In this document: positions 1 through 5,934 of the stretch, piece after piece
Layout: every line of letters starts with the position of its first letter
How positions within the stretch are numbered: position 1 is the first letter of the stretch
Assembly (NCBI GenBank): GCA_040758525.1
Contig: JBFLVQ010000602.1
Span: forward strand, 1 to 5,934
Source of the DNA: JBFLVQ01 sp040758525
GTDB lineage: Bacteria; Acidobacteriota; Blastocatellia; Chloracidobacteriales; JADJPF01
Length of the DNA stretch: 5,934 nucleotides
Reading direction: 5' to 3'
Made by a program: the position numbers and the translations under genes
The notes under the pieces: generated by a model
Told to the model about the DNA's origin: nothing
The model's database searches: none
What the model saw: only the letters and a program-made list of their open reading frames with translations

Positions 1-437
1 TCATCAGCATGATGACCAAGCGCGATCTTACTACATCCCTCTTCAACAGCAGTGTTGTAAAGGATGCCACGTCGCAGCCGCGAACAGAGCGAACAGGTTG
101 TCTCTCCTTCTGGTATCACCCTCTTCACAATTGAATAGGTGTCCTTCTCAACGATACGGAAAGGGACACCTAGCTTACCAAGATATTCTGGTAACACATG
201 CTCAGGAAAACCTGGCTGCTTCTGATCAAGATTGACGGCAAGCAGTTCAAAATGTACGGGTGCACGTTTCTGTAGATGGTAGAGTAACGAGAGCAGGGTA
301 AAACTATCCTTACCACCACTTATACAGACCATAATTCGATCGCCTTCGCTGATCATTAGATAGTCCTCTATCGCCTCACCCATACGACGATAGAGCCGTT
401 TCTGCTGTTTTTCCGCAAGCTCACTGCGGGCACTCAT
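1..437 (-). CDS. ttcA: tRNA-cytidine(32) 2-sulfurtransferase TtcA, N-terminal part (cut by window edge)
   Basis: TtcA is a cytoplasmic PP-loop ATPase that adenylates cytidine 32 of certain tRNAs and replaces its 2-oxygen with sulfur, using a 4Fe-4S cluster. Translating the minus strand from the ATG at 435-437 gives 145 codons with no stop, running off the left edge. Visible features are the PP-loop SGGKDS at residues 40-45, the CSLC pair at 115-118 followed by SRLRRGILY, and GHHADD at the edge. The CxxC pair supplies two of the cluster ligands known in the family; the third cysteine lies beyond the window. There is no N-terminal zinc finger, which favours TtcA over the related TtuA group. An in-frame TAA at 456-458 leaves this ATG as the first possible start. 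An AAGGAGT ribosome-binding site lies at 451-457, 13 nt upstream, which is rather far. The gene follows a strong terminator, so it is probably transcribed independently. Confidence 0.93.
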   Translation of the reverse strand, partial: MSARSELAEKQQKRLYRRMGEAIEDYLMISEGDRIMVCISGGKDSFTLLSLLYHLQKRAPVHFELLAVNLDQKQPGFPEHVLPEYLGKLGVPFRIVEKDTYSIVKRVIPEGETTCSLCSRLRRGILYNTAVEEGCSKIALGHHAD

Positions 438-450
438 CGTTGCTCTATTT

Positions 451-457
451 ACTCCTT
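451..457 (-). promoter_or_regulatory. Ribosome-binding site of ttcA
   Basis: The minus strand reads AAGGAGT, a good match to the Shine-Dalgarno consensus, ending 13 nt before the ttcA ATG. The spacing is longer than the usual 5-9 nt. No other in-frame start fits better: the next Met codon (381-383) has no Shine-Dalgarno sequence, and a stop codon lies just upstream. Confidence 0.6.
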
Positions 458-475
458 ATTAGATCAAAAATTACT

Positions 476-481
476 GTTATA
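476..481 (-). promoter_or_regulatory. Possible -10 element for ttcA
   Basis: The minus strand reads TATAAC, matching the sigma-70 -10 consensus at five of six bases, in the AT-rich 57 nt between the terminator and ttcA. A start about 30-35 nt before the ATG would give a short leader that includes the ribosome-binding site. No convincing -35 box is found: the expected position falls in the terminator stem and reads CCCCTA. This is a weak call, supported mainly by the need for a promoter after the terminator. Confidence 0.25.
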
Positions 482-487
482 ACTACT

Positions 488-521
488 GAAAGAAACAATA
501 GGGGGGCGTGCCCCCCTATTG
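488..521 (-). terminator. Rho-independent terminator after the zinc-ribbon/SPOR gene
   Basis: A perfect 11-bp inverted repeat pairs 511-521 with 496-506 (CAATAGGGGGG on the minus strand) around a four-base CGTG/CACG loop. Six consecutive G-C pairs sit in the stem next to the loop. On the minus strand the stem is followed immediately by TTTCTTTC (488-495), a U-rich tail. On the plus strand the stem is followed by CTGAAAAG, so it is oriented for minus-strand transcripts. It lies about 30 nt past the stop codon at 551-553 and separates that gene from ttcA. Confidence 0.85.
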
Positions 522-550
522 CTGAAAAGTTCACAATACCAAGATAGGTA

Positions 551-3337
551 CTAATTATTAGGGGCAATAAAACAGTCTATGCCCTTGGCTTTTAGCTGTG
601 CTGCCACTCTTTTAGCATCATCATTTGAGAATGGGCCCGTACGTACACGATACCAGATGCCCCTACTGCCTAAATCTGCCTTTACTACTTTAGCCTGTAT
701 TCCATTAGCCTGATAGCGCTCCCGAAAAGTATTAGCCTCAGCCTCGCTAGGCGAAGCCGCTAACTGAACCATATATTTTCCATCTGGTGATGTAGTCGCA
801 GTAATAGGCGATTTAACTATATTAGGTTGCTTAGCGGTCTGCTTATCAGGTTGTTTGACCGTCTGCTTGTCGGGTTGCTTAACGGTCTGTTTATCAGGCG
901 GATTGTTAAGCTGCTTGTCAGGCGGTTGGGTAGTAGTAGATGTATTTTCTGTGGTATTAGTAGGCGTAACGGGATTGCTAGGCGTGGTATTCTGTGGAAT
1001 GGCAATAGCGCCATCATTACTGGGTGTCTGAGTTACAGGATTTCCCTTACCTTGAGTGGTCGCCACTTGATCAGGCTGTTGGGGTGTATTGATAACAAAG
1101 AAATAGGCAACCGGCAAAGCAATCACTAGTCCCAGTAGTACTCCACGTAAAATAATCTGCCCTCTGGATAAGCCTTTTTTAGCAGTAATTTCTGGTGACA
1201 CAGCGGAGAGCTCATTATCTGCCTGATAGATTGATGCATTGTTAAAGACTGGCGCAGGCTCTTCACGCAACTGCCGGTTAAGTAGATCTGGCTTTGGCGC
1301 AGCCTTGGAGGGTATGGTCCAATCTGGCGGCTTAGGTGTAGTCCATAGATCGCCTATAGGCTTGTTCTCCTTGCTCTCCTTTACAGGATTATCAGGGAAA
1401 GAGGAGAGCGGCAGTTTTGGTGTAGGCTTAATATCCGGTACAACTGGCAATGGTACGGTAGGTTCCATTGGGGCGGTTTCGGATCTCAGAGGCGGCACTT
1501 TAACTGGTGGTGGAGCTAGTAAAGGCGGCTCTGCTGACTTCTCAGAAAACAGATCCTTGAAAGAGGGGCTGGCATCAAACTTTCCTGCTGGAGGGATCTC
1601 TGTTTTAGCCTCTGGTGTGACTGTATTCATTTCAATGGTAGGAATCAATTCCACCTGTTGTGGCGGCATAGCAGGTTCTAAGGTCGGCTTAATTTCTGGC
1701 TTGATCTCTGGTTTGATCTCTGACCTGGCCTCCACTTTGATCTCTGGTTTGGGTAACTCGCCATCGATCTTACTCGGTTTTGTAGAAAGACCGAATGGAC
1801 TAGTCTCAGCTTTCGGTGGCTCTTCTTTGACCGGTTTGACTGGCTCTTTGTTTAAGTCTAATTCAAAGCTGAACTCTGGCTTCTTCTCAGCCGCTTTCAG
1901 GGGCTCGTTCTCTATCTTCGGTGGCGGTGCTACTGCAGGTGTGCTGAAATCAACGCTGAATGGTACGGTACTCTCTAAATCGACCGGCGGTTTAGGCGCG
2001 GCAGCCGGCGCATCAAATGAGAAGCTTAGATCTTTGGCTGCTTGGGGTGCCGGTGAAATAGCATTGACAGAAGCATCTGCGGCAGCCATTGCAGTAGTAG
2101 CAAAAGGATCAAATGGACCAGGTTTTTTTGCTTCCTCAGGTGGTTTGGGAGGATTTACCTCCTCGCCTAAATGGAAATTAAAATCGAATCTTGAACTCTT
2201 GCCCTCCTGTGTTGGTTCAGGCGATTTCACTTCAACTTTGGGGGCATTAACAATAGAGACCGAATCACTACTACCAAAGGCGAGTGTGTCATTAACATTT
2301 AATTGACCCGCTGGTAGCATAGGTGGTTCGGGTTTAGCCGGTTTTTCCGGCTCTTTCGCAGCCGGTTCAATGGGCTTGCCCAGCTCCCAGGCTGATGTCA
2401 CAGCCGCAGGTTTGTCTACTACCAATGGCTCAGCTTTCTGATCTAGGGTATTAGTAAATTCAAAGCTGAAATCTTTTATTGGTGGGGAGGGTTTAGCAAT
2501 ATTCTCTTGAACTGGCGCGGGCATAGACTCTAACGCCATTGTTGCTTTGTTATCTGTCTCAACCAATTTGGCCGCTTCAGCGGGTTTGCCTAGATCAAAA
2601 TCAAAGGGTGTAGATAAGACCGATTTAGTAGCATTGACGGGCGCTCCTGTGACCGTCTTATTATCACCCAGTTCAATTGTAGCGTTAGGCGTAGGTGCTG
2701 GGGGTGGAACGTAATCTAGCGTCTTATCATTCTCACCAATCACTGGCATTGTTACCATAGGCTTGGCAGTTGTCGATCTGCCTGCTTCGATAGCCTTGGT
2801 CTTATCATCCTGCTTAGCAGGACGCACTTCTATACGTGCCTGACAGTTGCGACAAGTAAACTTTCCTCCCCCACCAGGAATACGTGTAGGATCAATGCGG
2901 TACTCATGCTGGCATTTTGGACAGGTTATCTTAAGCGCTTGTGGCTTTGAGGTGACAGGTGCGGCAGATGCGCCTTCTTTACTTTTGGTGGAGGTGGGTA
3001 GATCAGCTTTTGAAATGCCCGGACCAGTCACAAAAGAATGGGTATCATCAGTCTCTGTCTTGGCAGATTTTTGTGCAGGTGGCTGATCTTTGAAAGCTGC
3101 CGTGCCAGTTGAAGCTACTGCCGGCACCTTGTCAAAAGCAGGTATCTGCGGGCCGGCCGCCTCTTTCTTGGGCGCCTCACCAGCAATTGTTGCTTGCGCA
3201 TCACCTTGGCCAGCCTGTAATGGCCGGACTTCTACTTTCGCCTGACACCCCCAACAGGTAAATCTTGCCCCCTTCGCTGGTATACGCGAGGGATCGAGTC
3301 TATACTCGCGCCCACATTTTGGACAGGCAATTTTCAT
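551..3337 (-). CDS. Membrane protein with two N-terminal zinc ribbons, long disordered linker and C-terminal SPOR domain
   Basis: This 928-residue protein begins with two MJ0042-type zinc ribbons, residues 1-39 (Cys 5, 8, 28, 31) and 135-173 (Cys 139, 142, 162, 165). About 550 Pro/Lys/Glu/Ala-rich residues follow, with recurring F-x-F motifs (about 244-497) and EIKP repeats (about 530-551). A single hydrophobic helix lies at about 728-749, with Lys/Arg at 720, 721, 725 and 731 before it and no basic residues just after, predicting the N-terminus inside. Beyond it are a Thr/Gln/Pro linker with PDKQ repeats (806-837) and a SPOR domain (about 853-926, from KYMVQLAAS to CFIAP). SPOR domains bind glycan strands lacking stem peptides at division septa, so a role at the septum or in cell-wall remodelling is inferred. 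The function of the zinc ribbons is unknown; they could bind protein or nucleic acid. The start is supported by a strong ribosome-binding site. The gene is last before a terminator. I do not recognise a named homologue. Confidence 0.9.
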   Translation of the reverse strand: MKIACPKCGREYRLDPSRIPAKGARFTCWGCQAKVEVRPLQAGQGDAQATIAGEAPKKEAAGPQIPAFDKVPAVASTGTAAFKDQPPAQKSAKTETDDTHSFVTGPGISKADLPTSTKSKEGASAAPVTSKPQALKITCPKCQHEYRIDPTRIPGGGGKFTCRNCQARIEVRPAKQDDKTKAIEAGRSTTAKPMVTMPVIGENDKTLDYVPPPAPTPNATIELGDNKTVTGAPVNATKSVLSTPFDFDLGKPAEAAKLVETDNKATMALESMPAPVQENIAKPSPPIKDFSFEFTNTLDQKAEPLVVDKPAAVTSAWELGKPIEPAAKEPEKPAKPEPPMLPAGQLNVNDTLAFGSSDSVSIVNAPKVEVKSPEPTQEGKSSRFDFNFHLGEEVNPPKPPEEAKKPGPFDPFATTAMAAADASVNAISPAPQAAKDLSFSFDAPAAAPKPPVDLESTVPFSVDFSTPAVAPPPKIENEPLKAAEKKPEFSFELDLNKEPVKPVKEEPPKAETSPFGLSTKPSKIDGELPKPEIKVEARSEIKPEIKPEIKPTLEPAMPPQQVELIPTIEMNTVTPEAKTEIPPAGKFDASPSFKDLFSEKSAEPPLLAPPPVKVPPLRSETAPMEPTVPLPVVPDIKPTPKLPLSSFPDNPVKESKENKPIGDLWTTPKPPDWTIPSKAAPKPDLLNRQLREEPAPVFNNASIYQADNELSAVSPEITAKKGLSRGQIILRGVLLGLVIALPVAYFFVINTPQQPDQVATTQGKGNPVTQTPSNDGAIAIPQNTTPSNPVTPTNTTENTSTTTQPPDKQLNNPPDKQTVKQPDKQTVKQPDKQTAKQPNIVKSPITATTSPDGKYMVQLAASPSEAEANTFRERYQANGIQAKVVKADLGSRGIWYRVRTGPFSNDDAKRVAAQLKAKGIDCFIAPNN
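827..922 (-). repeat. Four 24-bp coding repeats (PDKQ-x4) in the periplasmic linker
   Basis: Four head-to-tail 24-bp units (827-850, 851-874, 875-898, 899-922) encode residues 806-837. Each unit is PDKQ plus four residues: LNNP, TVKQ, TVKQ and TAKQ. The units differ at several synonymous positions, so this is not a very recent expansion. The unit at 899-922, first in the protein, is the most divergent. They lie between the transmembrane helix and the SPOR domain, where a flexible hydrophilic spacer crossing the periplasm is expected. Confidence 0.85.
1685..1750 (-). repeat. 12-bp coding repeats (EIKP) in the cytoplasmic linker
   Basis: Degenerate 12-bp units encode a run of four-residue repeats at about residues 530-551: KPEIK, then VEARS, then EIKP three times. 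The best-conserved units are at 1686-1697, 1698-1709 and 1710-1721. The unit at 1722-1733 is diverged and the one at 1734-1745 is again close to consensus. The unit length keeps the reading frame, so copy number can vary without breaking the gene. The alternating charge and proline suggest an extended spacer. Confidence 0.75.
2819..3337 (-). repeat. Internal duplication of the zinc-ribbon module
   Basis: Residues 1-39 (3221-3337) and 135-173 (2819-2935) align without gaps and share 25 of 39 residues by hand count. All four cysteines, the CPKC knuckle, the EYR and DP-x-RIP core, FTC and the closing EVRP are shared. A linker of about 95 residues, rich in Ala, Lys, Pro and Thr, separates them. 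The pattern indicates an ancestral duplication within the gene with both copies kept under selection. Confidence 0.85.
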
Positions 3338-3342
3338 GATAG

Positions 3343-3348
3343 CCTCCT
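3343..3348 (-). promoter_or_regulatory. Strong ribosome-binding site of the zinc-ribbon/SPOR gene
   Basis: The minus strand reads AGGAGG, a perfect Shine-Dalgarno core, with a five-base spacer to the ATG at 3335-3337. It is the strongest such site in the window. It fixes the start directly before the first zinc ribbon, whose first knuckle begins at residue 5. Confidence 0.85.
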
Positions 3349-3381
3349 AAACCTTATCCAATGGTTCAGTATCTCATGCGT

Positions 3382-3414
3382 AAAATCGGCAGCACAGCGC
3401 TAAACCATGCAGCC
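3382..3414 (-). terminator. Weak hairpin between the ABC-F and SPOR genes, possible leaky terminator
   Basis: On the minus strand GGCTGCA (3408-3414) can pair with TGCTGCC (3388-3394) with one internal T-T mismatch and a 13-base loop. It is followed by GATTTTA, giving four Ts at 3382-3385. The stem is short and interrupted and the U-run is short, so termination would be partial at best. The rest of the 101-nt gap (3338-3438) shows no clear promoter. Confidence 0.22.
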
Positions 3415-3438
3415 TAGCTAATAACAGCTATTGCGCTA

Positions 3439-5385
3439 TTAACCATTCACGCCCTCACCACGTTCAAGCGCAGCCTCCCATTCCTGGTAGAGTGCCTCTA
3501 GTCGCTGATTCAATTCCTCATATTCCTTCTGCAATTGTATCAACCGTTGTGGCGAACGTGCCACTTCAACACTTGCCAACGATGTGGAGAGTTGATGCAG
3601 CATCTCCTCCTGCTGCACAATCTCGATTTCAATCGTGGCTGTATCACGCAATCGCGTTGCACGCGGCTTAGGAGAAACACTCTTTGCTGCACTACGGGCT
3701 GCGGCTGCACGTGTTGCTCGCTCTTGCTGCTCAGCCTCTTGACGTGCGCGGCGTATATCACAGTATTCAGAATAAGTGCCAGCAAAGATCTCCGCCTCCG
3801 TACCGCTTAAGTATACTATTTTAGTAGCAATCCGGTCGAGGAAATATCGATCGTGGGAGACAACAAGGATGGTACCAGTATAATTGTCAAGGGCAGTTTC
3901 GAGTGCTTCACGAGAAGCGATATCAAGATGGTTGGTCGGCTCATCAAGCGCCAGCACATTAACCCTACTATAGACCAGGCGCGCAAGTGCCAATCGCCCC
4001 TGTTCCCCACCACTCAAATCACCCACACACTTAAAAACATCATCACCACGAAAATTAAACATACCTAAAAACGATCGTAACTTCACCTCCTCCGCATTTG
4101 GCTCAAGCATACGCAGTTCATCAATCACCATATTACGCGCATCTAGATCTCGCAACTGTTGATCGTAATAACCGATAGTAACATTGCTGCCCCAACGTAT
4201 CTCTCCTCCCAATGGCAACTGGCGTCCAAGCAGGGTACGCAATAGTGTTGTCTTACCCGTACCATTGCCACCCACCATTGCCAGTACCTCGCCGCGATAT
4301 AAATTAAAGGAGAGCCCATCGATCAATTTGCGTGCCGTATAACCAACACTCAACTCCTCCACGTTTAAGACCACATCACCACTACGCGCAACTGGCTTGA
4401 CGGTGAAATTCGCGCTTGTTTGTTCACCCTGTACTGCCTCAACACGCTCAAGCCGTTCTAACATACGGCGGCGTGATTTCGCTTGTTTAGTCTTTTGACC
4501 AGCAATATTGCGTCGAATAAAATCTTCGGTACGTTCAATGAGGGCTTGTTGCTGCTCATAAGCCTGCTGCTGCACTTTACGCCGGGCTTCGCGCTCTGCC
4601 AGATAGAAAGAGAAATTACCAGGATAGCTGCTAATACGACCTGCGTCTAACTCTAATATATGGTTAGTACAACGATCTAGCATAAAGCGATCATGGGAGA
4701 TAATAACATAGGCTGATCGATAGGCATTCAAAAATTCTTCTAACCATTCAATTGCACGTATGTCTAAATGATTGGTCGGCTCATCAAGTAACAATAGATC
4801 TGGCTCGCCTAGTAACAACAACGCAAGGCTGAGACGTGACTGCTGTCCACCACTCAAATGCTGAACCCGTAATGAGAAGTCCTCCTTACTAAAACCTAAT
4901 CCTAGTAACACCGCTTCGGCACGTGCAGGCGCAGTGAACCCTTCTGCCAATTCATAACGATGTTGTAGATCACTATACTCGCCGAGTGCCTTCTCCAAGG
5001 CGGCATCTGTGAGGCTAGACATATCAGCCTCAAGCGCTCTCATACGCGCTTCCATCTGCTTCAAGCGGGTAAAGATCGAGAGCGCAGTCTCTAGCACAGT
5101 TGTGCCTTGCACAAAACGATGCTGTTGTGCCAGCAGTCCAATTGATAGATCACTAGCACAAATGATCTGTCCCTGATCAGGTTGTTCAACTGTCTCTAGA
5201 TTAACACCATAAATCGGCCGTAGAGGCGCAATCTTACCTACCAGCAGACGAAAGATTGTCGTCTTACCAGCACCATTACGCCCTACTAGCCCTACCTTTT
5301 CACCTGGATTGATCTGAAAGCTTACACCACGCAGAATTTCCGCAGCACCATAAGCCTTGTAGACGTCCTCAAACCGAAACAGCAT
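3439..5385 (-). CDS. ABC-F family ATPase (Uup/YheS-like, ribosome-associated)
   Basis: This 648-residue soluble protein has two ABC ATPase domains and no membrane segment, the hallmark of ABC-F proteins, which act at the ribosomal E site and help stalled or non-productive ribosomes. Domain 1 carries Walker A GRNGAGKTT (35-43), signature LSGGQQSR (177-184), Walker B with DEPTNHLD (201-208) and SHDR (230-233). Domain 2 carries GGNGTGKTT (372-380), LSGGEQGR (458-465), DEPTNHLD (481-488) and SHDR (510-513). An arm-like helical insert lies at about 100-150. The interdomain linker, about 254-316, is rich in Gln and Arg, as expected for the tRNA-contacting P-site motif. A charged region and a coiled coil follow at about 545-644, resembling the Uup C-terminal domain. 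All catalytic motifs are intact. An in-frame TAA just upstream leaves ATG 5385 as the first start, although its ribosome-binding site is poor. Residues 55-69 look like an insertion. Which ABC-F subfamily it belongs to is uncertain, so no symbol is given. Confidence 0.93.
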   Translation of the reverse strand: MLFRFEDVYKAYGAAEILRGVSFQINPGEKVGLVGRNGAGKTTIFRLLVGKIAPLRPIYGVNLETVEQPDQGQIICASDLSIGLLAQQHRFVQGTTVLETALSIFTRLKQMEARMRALEADMSSLTDAALEKALGEYSDLQHRYELAEGFTAPARAEAVLLGLGFSKEDFSLRVQHLSGGQQSRLSLALLLLGEPDLLLLDEPTNHLDIRAIEWLEEFLNAYRSAYVIISHDRFMLDRCTNHILELDAGRISSYPGNFSFYLAEREARRKVQQQAYEQQQALIERTEDFIRRNIAGQKTKQAKSRRRMLERLERVEAVQGEQTSANFTVKPVARSGDVVLNVEELSVGYTARKLIDGLSFNLYRGEVLAMVGGNGTGKTTLLRTLLGRQLPLGGEIRWGSNVTIGYYDQQLRDLDARNMVIDELRMLEPNAEEVKLRSFLGMFNFRGDDVFKCVGDLSGGEQGRLALARLVYSRVNVLALDEPTNHLDIASREALETALDNYTGTILVVSHDRYFLDRIATKIVYLSGTEAEIFAGTYSEYCDIRRARQEAEQQERATRAAAARSAAKSVSPKPRATRLRDTATIEIEIVQQEEMLHQLSTSLASVEVARSPQRLIQLQKEYEELNQRLEALYQEWEAALERGEGVNG

Positions 5386-5445
5386 TGTTTCTTATTCTCG
5401 CGACCAAGTAATGCCAGGTTCGCTCCACACCAGTCAAGTTGCAGA

Positions 5446-5934
5446 CTACTTGTTCGCTTCCTTTTTGGTCTCACCGCTGGAGGAATCTGGTGCTGGCGGT
5501 GTAGTCTTTTCTGCTGGTTTATCCTCTTTGTTCTCTTTGTTCTCTTTGTTCTCTTCGTTCTTAGCACCAGTATTAGAGAGCGAAGTGGGTCGCAAGGAAC
5601 CAAAATTGTCAGGATTTTGCAGCATACGTTGTGCTAGATAGTTCTCTACACGAGCTTGATGTAGAGCCGCCGATAGTAGCGCGCTATTGAGAATCTCCTT
5701 GCGTTGACCCATTAGTAACTGCGAGATCTGGGCCTTCACTTGTGGGCTATCAAGGGTTAATTTCTCTTCTTGAGTGCGCTTAGCAGTCAATTTGAAAATA
5801 AAGTAGCGACCTGTGCCTTTCACAGGTGGGGTAATATCACCTTCACGCATCTGGAAGAAAGTCTGTACCAACTCTGGGGGAAAACCAGATTCACGCAATG
5901 TACCTTCATCGAGAAAGCCTAGATCGCCAGCCTT
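5446..5934 (-). CDS. Parvulin-type (PpiC) peptidyl-prolyl isomerase, C-terminal part (cut by window edge)
   Basis: The open frame runs from the right edge to the TAG at 5446-5448 and gives 162 residues. The frame is open to position 5934, so the TTG at 5896-5898 is an internal Leu codon and not the start. The first ~53 residues match the end of a parvulin rotamase domain: AGDLGFLDEG, then F-P-P-E-L, REGDITPPVK, and a closing G-x-YFIFKL strand. A helical segment of about 60 residues follows, then a hydrophilic tail of about 45 residues with ENK repeats and Pro/Ser/Lys. Proteins of this build (SurA and PrsA-like foldases) are normally exported and assist folding of envelope proteins; the signal peptide and any N-terminal chaperone domain would lie outside the window. 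The ABC-F start is 60 nt downstream with no terminator between, so co-transcription is likely. Confidence 0.87.
   Translation of the reverse strand, partial: KAGDLGFLDEGTLRESGFPPELVQTFFQMREGDITPPVKGTGRYFIFKLTAKRTQEEKLTLDSPQVKAQISQLLMGQRKEILNSALLSAALHQARVENYLAQRMLQNPDNFGSLRPTSLSNTGAKNEENKENKENKEDKPAEKTTPPAPDSSSGETKKEANK
5524..5559 (-). repeat. Four 9-bp tandem repeats encoding E-N-K units in the parvulin tail
   Basis: The plus strand carries three identical 9-bp units CTCTTTGTT (5524-5532, 5533-5541, 5542-5550) and a fourth with one change (5551-5559). They encode the N-E-E-N-K-E-N-K-E-N-K-E stretch in the C-terminal tail of the parvulin. The near-perfect identity suggests recent slippage. 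Because the unit is a multiple of three, copy-number change would alter tail length without a frameshift. Confidence 0.9.

Noticed and set aside
827..922. Tandem repeats that might suggest a CRISPR array
   Set aside because: The units are contiguous with no spacers, keep the reading frame and encode a regular peptide repeat.
1239..2306. A 355-codon open frame on the plus strand
   Set aside because: It lies wholly antisense to the low-complexity linker of the SPOR gene. Its Gly/Ser-rich product shows no domain and simply mirrors the Pro/Ala/Glu codons of the real gene. No ribosome-binding site supports it.
3415..3430. Short inverted repeat TAGCT/AGCTA just after the ABC-F stop codon
   Set aside because: It has only five base pairs, is AT-rich and lacks a T-tract, so it falls within chance expectation.
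5408..5437. Possible promoter for the ABC-F gene: TTGACT (-35, 5432-5437) and CATTAC (-10, 5408-5413) on the minus strand, 18-nt spacing
   Set aside because: The -35 is good, but the -10 matches only three of six consensus bases. With a 60-nt gap and no terminator upstream, read-through from the parvulin gene is the simpler explanation.
5322..5603. A 93-codon minus-strand open frame across the parvulin/ABC-F junction
   Set aside because: It overlaps both real genes in another frame, and its repetitive Lys/Arg/Thr stretch is the 9-bp repeat read out of frame.
1..5934. Search for a novel defence, toxin-antitoxin or mobile system
   Set aside because: Every gene has a recognisable core family or domain, all are co-oriented, and there are no transposase, integrase, terminal repeats or abrupt composition changes.

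Overview
The window reads as chromosomal housekeeping DNA from a Gram-negative, diderm bacterium with roughly 48% GC (judged by eye). All four genes lie on the minus strand. Read in the direction of transcription they are: (1) the 3' end of an exported parvulin-type peptidyl-prolyl isomerase, cut by the right window edge; (2) a complete ABC-F ATPase; (3) a complete 928-residue membrane protein with two N-terminal zinc ribbons, a very long low-complexity linker, one transmembrane helix and a C-terminal SPOR domain; (4) the 5' part of ttcA, the tRNA cytidine-32 thiolase, cut by the left window edge. The parvulin tail, the ABC-F N-terminus and the zinc-ribbon/SPOR combination recall Acidobacteriota or deltaproteobacterial lineages. 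That placement rests on remembered family resemblance only and is tentative.

Layout: 5934-5446 parvulin (partial), 60-nt gap, 5385-3439 ABC-F, 101-nt gap, 3337-551 zinc-ribbon/SPOR protein, 113-nt gap holding a strong intrinsic terminator (496-521), 437-1 ttcA (partial). No stretch above 300 bases lacks a gene. The first three genes could form one transcript ending at that terminator, although a weak hairpin in the 101-nt gap may reduce read-through. ttcA starts beyond the terminator and probably has its own promoter in the remaining 57 nt.

Functionally, the parvulin (envelope protein folding) and the SPOR protein (peptidoglycan at the division septum) both concern the cell envelope, while the ABC-F protein and TtcA concern ribosome and tRNA function. 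No defence system, mobile element, CRISPR array or RNA gene is visible. The most unusual object is the SPOR protein. Its two near-duplicate zinc ribbons and about 550 residues of disordered linker, with recurring F-x-F and acidic/polar-Thr motifs, are predicted to be cytoplasmic, while the SPOR domain is periplasmic. This makes it a candidate link across the membrane between a cytoplasmic binding platform and septal peptidoglycan.
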